Positions 7,164-14,830 of a stretch of DNA of 15,085 bases are shown here, one piece after another. The DNA is from CAZZNQ01 sp964655775 (GTDB taxonomy: Bacteria > Planctomycetota > Brocadiia > SM23-32): assembly GCA_964655775.1 (NCBI GenBank), contig CAZZNQ010000095.1:1-15085 (forward strand), written 5' to 3'. Position numbers and translations under genes: made by a program. Under the pieces are notes generated by a model. That model was not told the DNA's origin. It made no database searches and was given only the letters and a program-made list of their open reading frames with translations. Position 1 is the first letter of the stretch, and every line of letters starts with the position of its first letter.

Positions 7164-10100
7164 ATGAAGGAACTGAAAGCCACGTTCGAACAACCGGAAT
7201 CCGCTTACCGCGGCAAGCCGTTCTGGGCCTGGAACGGGAAGCTGGAAGAGGGCGAACTGCGCCGGCAGATACGCGTGATGCACGGGATGGGGCTGGGTGG
7301 ATTCTTTATGCACAGCCGCGTGGGCCTCGCAACGCCCTATCTTTCCGAGGAATGGTTCGACCTTGTGTCGGCCTGCGTGGGCGAGGCCCGCAAGCTGGGC
7401 ATGGAGGCGTGGCTCTACGACGAGGACCGCTGGCCGTCCGGTGCGGCCGGCGGCATCGTGACCAGTGATCCCCGCTACCGCCACCGGAATCTGTCCATGC
7501 ACGTAGGCGACCCGGCCGAAGCCGACCTCGAAGACGAGCCGCTGGCCGTGTTCTGCGCAAAGGTGGACGGCCTGGTGGCCACGGACGTGAAGCGGCTGCC
7601 GGCGGACCGGTCCGCCGGCGACGTGCCCGACGGTGAGCGCCTGCTCGCTTTCTTCGTGAAGGTGGACGACCCCCACAGTTGGTACAACGACGCCACCTAC
7701 CTGGACACGATGAACCACGAGGCGGTCCAGAAGTTCATTGAGGTCACCCATGAAGCATACAAGCGCGAGGTCGGCGAGGAGTTCGGCGGCCTGATTCCGG
7801 GGATCTTCACCGATGAGCCGCACCACGGCTGGGTGTTCGGTCGCAGTTTCTTCGACGGAGGCGAGCCCAGCATGATCCCCTGGACCGACAAGCTGCCGGC
7901 CGTGTTTCAAGAGCGCTACGGCTACGACATACTCGACCATCTGCCGGAGCTGTTCTTCGACGTTGAGGGCGCCGGCATCTCGCAGGCGCGCTACCACTAC
8001 CATGACTGCAAGACGCACCTGTTCGTCGACGCCTTCTCCCGCCAGATCGGCGAGTGGTGCGCCAAGAACGAGCTGCTGTTCACCGGCCACTCGCTGGCCG
8101 AGGCCACGCTCCGGTCCCAGGCGCAGGTCGGCGGCGCGCCGATGCGGTTCTATGAGTTCATGCAGGCGCCAGGCATTGACATGCTGACCGACAACCGGAT
8201 CGAGTACGGCACGGCCAAGCAGTGCTCGAGCGTGAAGCACCAGATGGGGCGGCGGTGGATGCTGTCCGAACTCTACGGATGCACGGGTTGGGACTGGCCG
8301 TTCGAGGGTCACAAGGCATCCGGCGACTGGCAGGCCGCGCTGGGCGTCAACCTCCGGTGCCAGCATCTGGCGTGGTACACCATGTCCGGCCAGGCGAAGC
8401 GCGACTATCCCGCGTCGCTCAGTTTCCAGTCGCCGTGGTGGGAACACTACGGCATCGTCGAGGACTACTACGCGCGGGTAAATGCCGTGCTGAGCCGCGG
8501 CGAGGCCGTCCGCGACGTCCTGGTGGTCCATCCGGTCGAGAGTGCCTGGGCGCGCGCTCACATGGGCTGGATGAGCGACGAGGCACAGCAGCGACTGGAA
8601 GACGACTGGGACGCGCTGCTGCACTGGCTGCTCGACGAGCACCTGGACTTCGACTTCGGCGACGAGGAGATGATGTCGCGGCTCTCCGCCGTGAGGAACG
8701 AGGACGGCCCCGTTCTCACGCTGGGCAAGGCCGCCTACCGGGCCGTCATCGTCCAGCCGATGGACACCATCCGCAGCTCGACGCTGGCATTGCTGGAGGA
8801 GTTCAGTGAGGCGGGCGGAACCGTGATCTTCGCGGGCACGCCGCCGACGCATGTGGACGCCCTCCCTTCGGACGCGGCGGCGCAGACGGCGGAGGGCTGC
8901 GTTCGCGTCCCGTTCGAGCCGGGCGCCGTCGCCGAGGCGCTTGAGTCCGCGCGGGTGGTGAGTATCGCCGACGCCAACGGGAACGAGAAGGCCGAAACGC
9001 TCTACATGCTCCGGAGCGACGGGGAAGATCGGCTGCTCTTCATCTGCAACACCGACCGCGAGAACGCCACCGGCGAACTGACGGTAGAGATCCGTGGCGG
9101 AGGGCAGGTGCAGCTCTGGGATGCCGAGACGGGCCGGCGGTACGCCGTCGAGACCACTTCGCAGGAAGGCCGCACGAGCTGGAAATGCGAAATGGCGCCG
9201 GCCGGCAGCCGGATATACACGCTGTCGCCGGAGGCCGAAGATCTGCCCGCCCCCGAATGCCTGGAAGAGGTCCGCGCGGTGGGCCTGCCGGGCGACAACT
9301 GGACGACCGCCCTGAATGAGCCCAATGTGCTGGTCTTGGACACGCCCGAGTTCAGCATCGACGAAGGCGAATGGCAAGGTCCGCTGGAGATACTCAAGGC
9401 GGATCGGGCCATACGCGAGGCCATGGGGCTTCCCACTCGGGGGGCTCGGATGGTCCAGCCCTGGGCGCGCGAGAAAAAACAGGGCCCGACGGCGGAGATC
9501 GCGCTGCGTTACACCGTGCGCGTCGACAATCTGCCGCGCGGGCCGGTGCACCTCGCCCTGGAGCAGCCCGATCGCTTCGAGATCACGCTGAACGGGGTGA
9601 AACTGCCGCAGGAGAACGCGAGCGGCTGGTGGGTGGACCCGGCCATACGGCTGCTCCCCATCGAGGCCGCCGCACTGCATGAGGGCGACAACGAGTTGCT
9701 GCTCCGCGGCAAGATGTCGGATGACTGCAACCTGGAAGCCGCCTTCCTGCTGGGCGACTTCGCGGTGACGGTCGAAGGCGCGGACGCGCGCATCACCGGC
9801 GACCTGCCGGCACTGACGTTCGGCGATTGCGTGCCGCAGGGCCTGCCCTTCTACAGCGGCAACATCGTCTACCGCACCAGCGTGCCGTTCACCCTCGCGG
9901 AGGGGGAGCGGGCGTTTGTCGAGGTGCCGAAGTTCAGGGGCGTGGCCGCGCGGGTTCTGGTGGACGGGCAGGAGGCCGGCGGCATCGGATGGCAGCCGCA
10001 CGAGGTGGAGATCACCGATCTGGCAGCCGGGAAAGACCGCGTGGAGGTCCTGGTGGAGCTTCTGGGCACGCGGAGGAACTCGTTCGGGCCGCTGCACGCC

Positions 10101-10232
10101 CAGACGCGGGCTGGCGGATGGGTGGGTGCGGCGGAGTTCACGACCTCCGGCGAAGGCTGGCGGGGCGAATACGTGCTGGTGCCGATGGGCGTCCTGACGC
10201 CGCCGAGAATCAGCGTGCGCAGGCCCTCATAG
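7164..10232 (+). CDS. Large GH106-like glycoside hydrolase (alpha-L-rhamnosidase-related)
   Basis: A 1022-residue hydrolase resembling the GH106 alpha-L-rhamnosidase family and its many uncharacterised relatives. The N-terminal catalytic barrel opens with PFWAWNGKLEEGELRRQI, then GLGGFFMHSRVGL and WLYDEDRWPSG (residues 83-93). IFTDEPHHGW with E218 and MLSELYGCTGWDWPFEGHK with E369 are two candidate catalytic acids. A flavodoxin-like segment follows at about 450-600 (DVLVVHPVES). Beta-rich modules fill the C-terminal half, the last of which (about 870-1010) looks like a galactose-binding-type jelly roll. No signal peptide is visible, so as read it would be cytoplasmic, unusual for a polysaccharide-degrading enzyme. 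Only a weak ribosome site precedes ATG 7164. It lies 72 nt after the decarboxylase gene and may be read with it. Rhamnose specificity is not demonstrated. Confidence 0.75.
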   Translation: MKELKATFEQPESAYRGKPFWAWNGKLEEGELRRQIRVMHGMGLGGFFMHSRVGLATPYLSEEWFDLVSACVGEARKLGMEAWLYDEDRWPSGAAGGIVTSDPRYRHRNLSMHVGDPAEADLEDEPLAVFCAKVDGLVATDVKRLPADRSAGDVPDGERLLAFFVKVDDPHSWYNDATYLDTMNHEAVQKFIEVTHEAYKREVGEEFGGLIPGIFTDEPHHGWVFGRSFFDGGEPSMIPWTDKLPAVFQERYGYDILDHLPELFFDVEGAGISQARYHYHDCKTHLFVDAFSRQIGEWCAKNELLFTGHSLAEATLRSQAQVGGAPMRFYEFMQAPGIDMLTDNRIEYGTAKQCSSVKHQMGRRWMLSELYGCTGWDWPFEGHKASGDWQAALGVNLRCQHLAWYTMSGQAKRDYPASLSFQSPWWEHYGIVEDYYARVNAVLSRGEAVRDVLVVHPVESAWARAHMGWMSDEAQQRLEDDWDALLHWLLDEHLDFDFGDEEMMSRLSAVRNEDGPVLTLGKAAYRAVIVQPMDTIRSSTLALLEEFSEAGGTVIFAGTPPTHVDALPSDAAAQTAEGCVRVPFEPGAVAEALESARVVSIADANGNEKAETLYMLRSDGEDRLLFICNTDRENATGELTVEIRGGGQVQLWDAETGRRYAVETTSQEGRTSWKCEMAPAGSRIYTLSPEAEDLPAPECLEEVRAVGLPGDNWTTALNEPNVLVLDTPEFSIDEGEWQGPLEILKADRAIREAMGLPTRGARMVQPWAREKKQGPTAEIALRYTVRVDNLPRGPVHLALEQPDRFEITLNGVKLPQENASGWWVDPAIRLLPIEAAALHEGDNELLLRGKMSDDCNLEAAFLLGDFAVTVEGADARITGDLPALTFGDCVPQGLPFYSGNIVYRTSVPFTLAEGERAFVEVPKFRGVAARVLVDGQEAGGIGWQPHEVEITDLAAGKDRVEVLVELLGTRRNSFGPLHAQTRAGGWVGAAEFTTSGEGWRGEYVLVPMGVLTPPRISVRRPS

Positions 10233-10245
10233 CGTTGGGCTGGAC

Positions 10246-11619
10246 TCAGTGCTCGGGTGCGGGCTCCGGCTCCGCGTCCGCGCCCAGTTCGGGGAACCGC
10301 TCCTGCCAGCGTTCGCGTACTGCGGAGAGGTCGCGTGGCGTTCCGCCCGCGCGGAATACCTCGCCTTCGCCCGCCGCGATAGTCTTCTCCTGCCCGGTGG
10401 CGCGCACGTCGGCCTCGCCTTCCAGCACGGTTACCTCGACGGTGCGCGGATCGGGCACCTTCAGTTCCACCACGGCCCCGACGCTCAGGTTCAGGCCGCC
10501 CGGCCCCGCCGTCGCCTCCAGCGCCGCCCTGGACTCTTTCGCGTCGATCAAGCAGTTGCCGTGCACGATGCTGACAGCGGCAGCGTGTACACGCACTAAC
10601 GCCCCTTCTGCCGCGTAGACGGACACCCGGCGCTTCGGTCCCATCCGGATGACGGCCGACCCGGTTTCGCCTGTGCGCACGCTCTCTCCCCTGCGCAGCT
10701 TCGCCGTGCCGCCGTCTTCCATCGCAGCGCCTCGGACGGTAACGGTGCCCCGGACGGCCAGCACCTCCGCCACCGGCCACCACGTGTACCACACGGCAGC
10801 GCCGATCAGGACAACTGCTGCGACGCCGGTGAACCTCGCGAAGCTCAGCAACGTGCTCCAACTCGGCGCACCGAGCAGCCCGCCGACATCGTAGAGGGCG
10901 ACCAGCGTCACGGCCATCATGATCTGCGTGAGCGGGTCCGGGGGCGTTAGCACCGCCCCTATCACGAAGCCCGCCAGGATGACGGGCTTGCGGCTGCGTT
11001 GGAAGCTCTCCACCGTGATGACCTTCCACCGGATGAGGTGGTAGACGACCACGGGCGTCTGGAAGGCCACCCCCATCGCAAAGGTGAGCATCACGAACAG
11101 GCTGAGATACTCGCCGATCATCAGCACCGGCCGCGTCCCCGGGCCGGCCAGGCCCACCATGTAGCGCAGCGCGAGGGGCACGAAGAGGAAATAGCCGAAG
11201 CAGAGCCCGGCCGCGAAGCACAGCAGCGACGCCGCCCCCAGCCGCACCACCTTGTTGCGCTCGTGCGGGAAAAGGCCCGGCGCCAGGAAAGCCCACGCCT
11301 GGTAGATGATGTACGGCGCGGCGATGACTAGGGCCGCCACCACGCATAGCTTCACCTGGGCCACGAGCGGCTCGAAGTAGCCCTTGTAGTTCAGAGCCGT
11401 GTCCAGGTCGTATGCCTTCATCGCGGCCACGTGCGGGCGTTTGACGATCTCGAGCAGCGGATGCCGCAGCACCCAGCAGACCAGTGCCGCAGCCGCCAGG
11501 ACTATGACGCACCGCAGGACGCGGCGACGCAGCTCTTCCAGGTGCTCGCCGAGCGTCATCACGGCCATCGGTCCCAAACGGCCGGGCCCCGCGGCTCCCG
11601 TATTGCTGCCCTCGAACAT
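10246..11619 (-). CDS. tatC: TatC twin-arginine translocase subunit fused to an extra helix and FecR-like domain
   Basis: A 457-residue protein whose residues about 20-258 form a complete TatC, the receptor of the Tat pathway exporting folded proteins. Motifs in order are LGEHLEELRRRVL, FEPLVAQVKL, APYIIYQAWAFLAPGLFPHER (101-121), GVAFQTPVVVY and GAVLTPPDPLTQ (221-232). TatC proteins usually end near 240-260 residues. Here a seventh hydrophobic segment (about 264-281) is followed by about 150 residues that resemble FecR: VRGTVTVRG, LRRGESVRTGETGSAVIRM and VTVLEGEADVRATGQEKTIAAGE. TatC has six helices with both ends in the cytoplasm, so the seventh would put the FecR-like domain in the periplasm, the usual place for this fold. 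ATG 11619 has GAGGA 9 nt upstream. No tatA/B gene is in the window. TatC identity is firm; FecR is a good resemblance with unknown role. Confidence 0.88.
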   Translation of the reverse strand: MFEGSNTGAAGPGRLGPMAVMTLGEHLEELRRRVLRCVIVLAAAALVCWVLRHPLLEIVKRPHVAAMKAYDLDTALNYKGYFEPLVAQVKLCVVAALVIAAPYIIYQAWAFLAPGLFPHERNKVVRLGAASLLCFAAGLCFGYFLFVPLALRYMVGLAGPGTRPVLMIGEYLSLFVMLTFAMGVAFQTPVVVYHLIRWKVITVESFQRSRKPVILAGFVIGAVLTPPDPLTQIMMAVTLVALYDVGGLLGAPSWSTLLSFARFTGVAAVVLIGAAVWYTWWPVAEVLAVRGTVTVRGAAMEDGGTAKLRRGESVRTGETGSAVIRMGPKRRVSVYAAEGALVRVHAAAVSIVHGNCLIDAKESRAALEATAGPGGLNLSVGAVVELKVPDPRTVEVTVLEGEADVRATGQEKTIAAGEGEVFRAGGTPRDLSAVRERWQERFPELGADAEPEPAPEH

Positions 11620-11655
11620 GGCAGACGGTCCTCAGCTACTGGAAAACGTCGCCCC

Positions 11656-11694
11656 CAGGCTCTGCCGGACAGTCCGGCTGTCGGGCGGAGCCTG
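11656..11694 (-). promoter_or_regulatory. Long hairpin at the 5' end of the tatC transcript
   Basis: Two 16-nt arms (11656-11671 and 11679-11694) pair at 14 positions with ordinary base pairs, leaving two non-canonical positions, around a 7-nt loop. The outer seven pairs are CAGGCTC with GAGCCTG. An alternative inner fold is the perfect 7-1-7 palindrome GCCGGAC-A-GTCCGGC at 11664-11678. The hairpin begins almost exactly where the tatC promoter at 11702-11730 should start transcription, and it ends 36 nt before the ATG. No T-run follows, so it is not an intrinsic terminator. A 5' mRNA-stabilising or translation-control element, or a protein-binding palindrome, is plausible. Confidence 0.5.
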
Positions 11695-11701
11695 AGGACG
11701 C

Positions 11702-11730
11702 ATTATACAGGTGGATGTTCCGACGGTAAA
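11702..11730 (-). promoter_or_regulatory. Strong sigma-70-type promoter for tatC
   Basis: On the minus strand TTTACC (11730-11725, 4/6 match) is followed by a 17-nt spacer and a perfect TATAAT (11707-11702). The start would be near 11695, giving a leader of about 75 nt occupied mostly by the hairpin at 11656-11694. On the plus strand the same bases hold only a weak candidate for the ridA-like gene (TATACA, 17 nt, TAAACT). Confidence 0.6.
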
Positions 11731-11771
11731 CTGGTGCAGCCGCGATGCATTCACCACAAACGGAGGCGGGA

Positions 11772-12242
11772 ATGGGCAAGATATCGGACAGGCTGGAGGA
11801 ACTGGGGCTCGAACTGCCGGAGGTATCGCCGCCCCTGGCCGAATACGTGCCGGCGAAGCGCGTGGGGGACATGCTGTACGTGTCGGGACAGGTGCCGGTC
11901 CGGGACGGCGAGTTCCTGCACGTGGGTGTCGTCGGCGACGATTTGAGCGTGGAGGAAGGAGCCGAATGCGCGCGCCTGTGCGCCCTGAACGGGCTTGCGG
12001 CGGCGGCCGCAGCCGTCGGCGGCGTGGACCGGATCGCAGAGGCGGTGCAGGTGCGCGGTTACGTCAACTGCGGGCCGGGATTCGGACGGCAGCCGGAGGT
12101 GGTAAACGGTGCCTCGGAGTTCCTGGTGGAGGTGCTGGGGGAGGCCGGTAGGCACGCACGCGCGGCGGTCGGAGCGGGCTCTCTGCCGCGAAACGTGCCG
12201 GTGGAGATTGAGTTCGTCTTCCGGCTTGCAGCCGACGAGTAG
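11772..12242 (+). CDS. RidA/YjgF/UK114-family protein
   Basis: A 156-residue member of the RidA superfamily, whose best known members hydrolyse reactive enamine/imine intermediates from amino-acid metabolism. Motifs seen are MLYVSGQVPVRDGE, the Ala-rich LNGLAAAAAAVGGVDRI helix, VRGYVNCGPGF, VVNGASEFLVEVLGEAGRHARAAVG and the C-terminal SLPRNVPVEIEFVF. It is longer than classical RidA (about 128 residues), with an N-terminal LEELGLELPE extension typical of the divergent YjgF-like branch, so true RidA activity should not be assumed. ATG 11772 is supported by GGAGG 5-6 nt upstream; a start at 11745 lacks this. It is divergent from tatC and converges on rpoN with 12 nt between the stops. It appears to be a single-gene unit. 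Confidence 0.87.
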   Translation: MGKISDRLEELGLELPEVSPPLAEYVPAKRVGDMLYVSGQVPVRDGEFLHVGVVGDDLSVEEGAECARLCALNGLAAAAAAVGGVDRIAEAVQVRGYVNCGPGFGRQPEVVNGASEFLVEVLGEAGRHARAAVGAGSLPRNVPVEIEFVFRLAADE

Positions 12243-12254
12243 AGGCGGGCCGAC

Positions 12255-13730
12255 TCAGTACTCCTTGCGCCGGCGCGAGGACGGGATGCTCAGGATCTTG
12301 CGGTACTTGGAGACCGTTCGGCGGGCGATCTCGATGCCCTGCTTGCCGAGTTCGTTCGCGATCTCCTCGTCGCTGAGTGGCTTGCTCTTGTCCTCGTTCT
12401 CGATGATCTGCAGCAGCTTCTGCCGGACGACCTCCCAGGACTCCATCTCGCCGTCTTCCTTCTCGAGGCCGCCGGTGAAGAAGCTCTTCAGCGCGTAGAT
12501 GCCGCGCGGCGTCTGCACGTACTTGCCGGAAAGGGCGCGGCTGACCGTCGAGACGTGCACGCCGACCTGGTCGGCTATGTCCTGCATCTTGAGGGGCTTC
12601 AGGTACATGGGCCCTTTGCGCAAAAACTCCTCCTGGCTCTCGACAATTGCCGAGGTGATGTTGAACAGCGTGCTGCGGCGCTGCTGAATGGCGTCCATCA
12701 GCCAGCGCGCGCTCTGCAGTTTGTCCTTCAGGTAGGACTCGGTCTTCTCGTCCAGGTCTTCCTGTTGGAGTTTGCGCGCGTAGTAGGCGCAAATCCTCAG
12801 CGATGGGAGCGCGGCGTCCTCGAGGATCACGCGATATTCGCCCTCCACCAGCTCGATTCGCACGTCGGGGATGACGTGCGGTGCGGCTTCCTCGCCGAAC
12901 ATCGCCCCGGGGATCGGATTTAGCTTGCTTACCCGGTCGACGGCCTCCTTCAGTTCGTCGATGGTGCAGCTCATGGACTTGGCGACCTTGGGGTAGCGGT
13001 TCTTGAGGATGTCCTCGAAGTGCTTGTCGACCAACGTGTAGAGGAAGTCGTAGCGTTCTTCCTCGGGGTCAAGTTGGAGGAGAAGACATTCATTGATGTT
13101 CCGTGCGCCCACTCCCCGGGGCTCGAGCTTCTGGACGATCTCCAGGGCCTCCTGGGCCTTCTCCATGGTGACTTCGCCGTCCATGGCTTCGGCGATCTCT
13201 TCGAGCGGGTACTCCAGGTAGCCGCGCCAGTCGAGATTGGCGATGATGAACTCGCATATCTCGCGCAGTTCGGCGTCCATATCGATCAGGGCGATCTGCT
13301 GTCGCAGGTGTTCCGGCAGCGTCACGTCGGGGCAGGGCGAGTTCTCGAGGGCTGCCAGCTTCGCGTCCTTCTCGCCGGTATTGCGGCTGCGGGGCGGACC
13401 GTCATCGTAGGCGGGAATCAGGTCGTCGAGAGCGTCGAAGTCCTCGCTCTCGATGGGCTCCTCTTCCTCGGGCTCGGGCTCCTCGTCTTCGGTGAGCTCC
13501 TCGACCGGTTCCGTCTCGTCCTGATCTTCTTCGCTTTCGGTCTCTTCGCCCTCGGATGGCTCCTCTTCCGGTTCGGTGATCTCCAGAAGGGGATTCTCGA
13601 GCAGTTCCTGATCGATGCGGTCGCGTAGTTCCAGCAGCGGGAGCTGGAGTATCTCGATGGACTGGATGATCTGCGGAGCCAGTTTCAGCCGCATCTCTTG
13701 ACGTGCCTGAAGGCTGACTTCGAGTCTCAT
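12255..13730 (-). CDS. rpoN: RNA polymerase sigma-54 factor RpoN
   Basis: A full-length 491-residue sigma-54, the alternative sigma that reads -24/-12 promoters and needs AAA+ activators. Region I is the Gln/Leu-rich N-terminus (LKLAPQIIQSIEILQLPLLEL, residues 16-36). Region II (about 50-105) is extremely acidic, almost all Glu, Asp, Pro and Ser. The core-binding region begins near 135 (LPEHLRQQIALI, LDWRGYLEYPLEEIA, KLEPRGVGARNINECLLLQL). The helix-turn-helix DIADQVGVHVSTVSRALSGKYVQTPRG is near 390-415. The RpoN box ARRTVSKYRKIL starts at residue 469 and is intact. ATG 13730 has AAGGA about 10 nt upstream. The gene lies 28 nt after recR on the same strand, probably in one operon with ybaB and dnaX. 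This differs from the common proteobacterial setting beside lptB and hpf. Confidence 0.96.
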   Translation of the reverse strand: MRLEVSLQARQEMRLKLAPQIIQSIEILQLPLLELRDRIDQELLENPLLEITEPEEEPSEGEETESEEDQDETEPVEELTEDEEPEPEEEEPIESEDFDALDDLIPAYDDGPPRSRNTGEKDAKLAALENSPCPDVTLPEHLRQQIALIDMDAELREICEFIIANLDWRGYLEYPLEEIAEAMDGEVTMEKAQEALEIVQKLEPRGVGARNINECLLLQLDPEEERYDFLYTLVDKHFEDILKNRYPKVAKSMSCTIDELKEAVDRVSKLNPIPGAMFGEEAAPHVIPDVRIELVEGEYRVILEDAALPSLRICAYYARKLQQEDLDEKTESYLKDKLQSARWLMDAIQQRRSTLFNITSAIVESQEEFLRKGPMYLKPLKMQDIADQVGVHVSTVSRALSGKYVQTPRGIYALKSFFTGGLEKEDGEMESWEVVRQKLLQIIENEDKSKPLSDEEIANELGKQGIEIARRTVSKYRKILSIPSSRRRKEY

Positions 13731-13758
13731 CGGCGTTCCGTTCCTTCCCTATCGACTG

Positions 13759-14367
13759 CTACTTGCTCATCTCCCTGCGGCCTTCCAGCGCATCCGCCAG
13801 AATGGCCGAGTCCGCATACTCCAGGTGGCTGCCGCTGGGTATACCGCGCGCCAGCCGGGTGACCCTCACGGACACGCCCTCCAGGGCCTGCCGCACGAAG
13901 AGGGCGGTTGCCTCGCCCTCCATGTCCGGATTGGTGGCCAGGATGACTTCGCTCACCTCCTCGGACTTCGCCCGGCGGACCAGTGCGGCCACCGTCAGGT
14001 CCTCCGGTTCCATGCCGTCCAGCGGCGCCAGGCGTCCGCAGAGCACGTGATAGAGGCCGTTGTAGCCCCCGCTCTGCTCGATGGCCACGGCGTCCCTTGG
14101 TTGCTCCACCACGCATATCGCGCTCTTATCGCGCCGCGGGTCCGAGCAGACGGGGCAGGGATCGTTCTCCGCGAACTGATAGCACACCGAGCACTGGCGC
14201 ACCTTGCGTTTGAGGTCGCGGATCGCCTCCGAGAGCGCCAGCCCCTCCTGGTCGCTCAGGCGCAGGATGTGGTATGCGAGCCGTTCTGCGGTCTTCTCGC
14301 CCACGCCGGGCATACGCTCCAGCAAGTCCATCAATCGGGCGATAGACTCGGTATAGGCTTTCGGCAC
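13759..14367 (-). CDS. recR: Recombination mediator protein RecR
   Basis: A 202-residue RecR, which with RecO (and RecF) loads RecA onto SSB-coated single-stranded DNA at gaps. The N-terminal helix-hairpin-helix is RMPGVGEKTAERLAYHIL (18-35). The four-Cys zinc finger uses C59, C62, C71 and C74. A Toprim domain follows (ICVVEQPRDAVAIE, 84-97; ATNPDMEGEATALF), ending with the Walker-like RLARGIPSGSHLEYAD segment. GTG 14367 is preceded by GGAGGTG at 6 nt spacing and gives the standard RecR length; the frame is open to 14424 but has no better start. It sits 79 nt after ybaB and 28 nt before rpoN, in the widely conserved dnaX-ybaB-recR order. Confidence 0.96.
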   Translation of the reverse strand: MPKAYTESIARLMDLLERMPGVGEKTAERLAYHILRLSDQEGLALSEAIRDLKRKVRQCSVCYQFAENDPCPVCSDPRRDKSAICVVEQPRDAVAIEQSGGYNGLYHVLCGRLAPLDGMEPEDLTVAALVRRAKSEEVSEVILATNPDMEGEATALFVRQALEGVSVRVTRLARGIPSGSHLEYADSAILADALEGRREMSK

Positions 14368-14446
14368 TGCACACCTCCGTGCGTCAAAGAACCGCCGACA
14401 TTCTACCTTCCGCCCCACCCGCAAGGCAACCGGGACGAACGGGCGG

Positions 14447-14797
14447 CTACAGCAGGCCCTCCAGGCCGGGCACGTTCAGGCCGCCGGTCACCTTGCCGCG
14501 CTCCGCCTCGCCCAGTTCCTCCGCCTTCTTCAGGCCCTGGCGCACCGCCGCAAGAATCATCTCCTGCAGAAACTCGGGACTCTCGTCTTCCAGCACCTCG
14601 GGGTCGATCTTCACGTCCAGCGGCTCCTGGAGGCCGTTGAACAGGACCTTGACCATGCCGCCGCCGGCGCTTCCTTCCACCACGCGGTCGCGCAGGTCGT
14701 CCTCCACCTCCTTCATCTTCCGCTGCATGTCACGCATCTGCTTCTGGGCCTGCTTCATCAGCCCGCCCAGGTCTCCCATTCCGGGCATACCCCTCAT
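14447..14797 (-). CDS. ybaB: YbaB/EbfC-family nucleoid-associated protein
   Basis: A 116-residue YbaB/EbfC homologue, a small dimeric DNA-binding protein associated with the nucleoid. The Met/Gly-rich N-terminus (MGDLGGLMKQAQKQMRDMQRKM) leads into the coiled helix. Then come the strand-rich VVEGSAGGGMVKVLFNGLQEPLDVKIDPEVL and the C-terminal helix EFLQEMILAAVRQGLKKAEEL. Length and motif order are normal. ATG 14797 has AAGGAG 7 nt upstream. Position between dnaX (33 nt upstream) and recR is the classic arrangement and supports co-transcription. Confidence 0.95.
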   Translation of the reverse strand: MRGMPGMGDLGGLMKQAQKQMRDMQRKMKEVEDDLRDRVVEGSAGGGMVKVLFNGLQEPLDVKIDPEVLEDESPEFLQEMILAAVRQGLKKAEELGEAERGKVTGGLNVPGLEGLL

Positions 14798-14830
14798 CTC
14801 GTTACTCCTTGCGTCCAGACTGAAGGTAAC

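Noticed and set aside
6030..10097. A 1355-codon open frame on the minus strand opposite the GT-C end, decarboxylase and GH106-like genes
   Set aside because: It lies fully antisense to two genes with clear family motifs, has no recognisable domain, is rich in Arg/His/Pro/Gly, and is the usual by-product of high GC.
9869..11512. A 547-codon minus-strand frame overlapping tatC in another frame
   Set aside because: It runs out of frame through TatC, is low in complexity (Gly/Arg/Ala) and continues antisense into the hydrolase gene.
11656..11694. Intrinsic terminator
   Set aside because: No T-run follows on either strand and no gene is transcribed into it; it lies just inside the tatC transcript.
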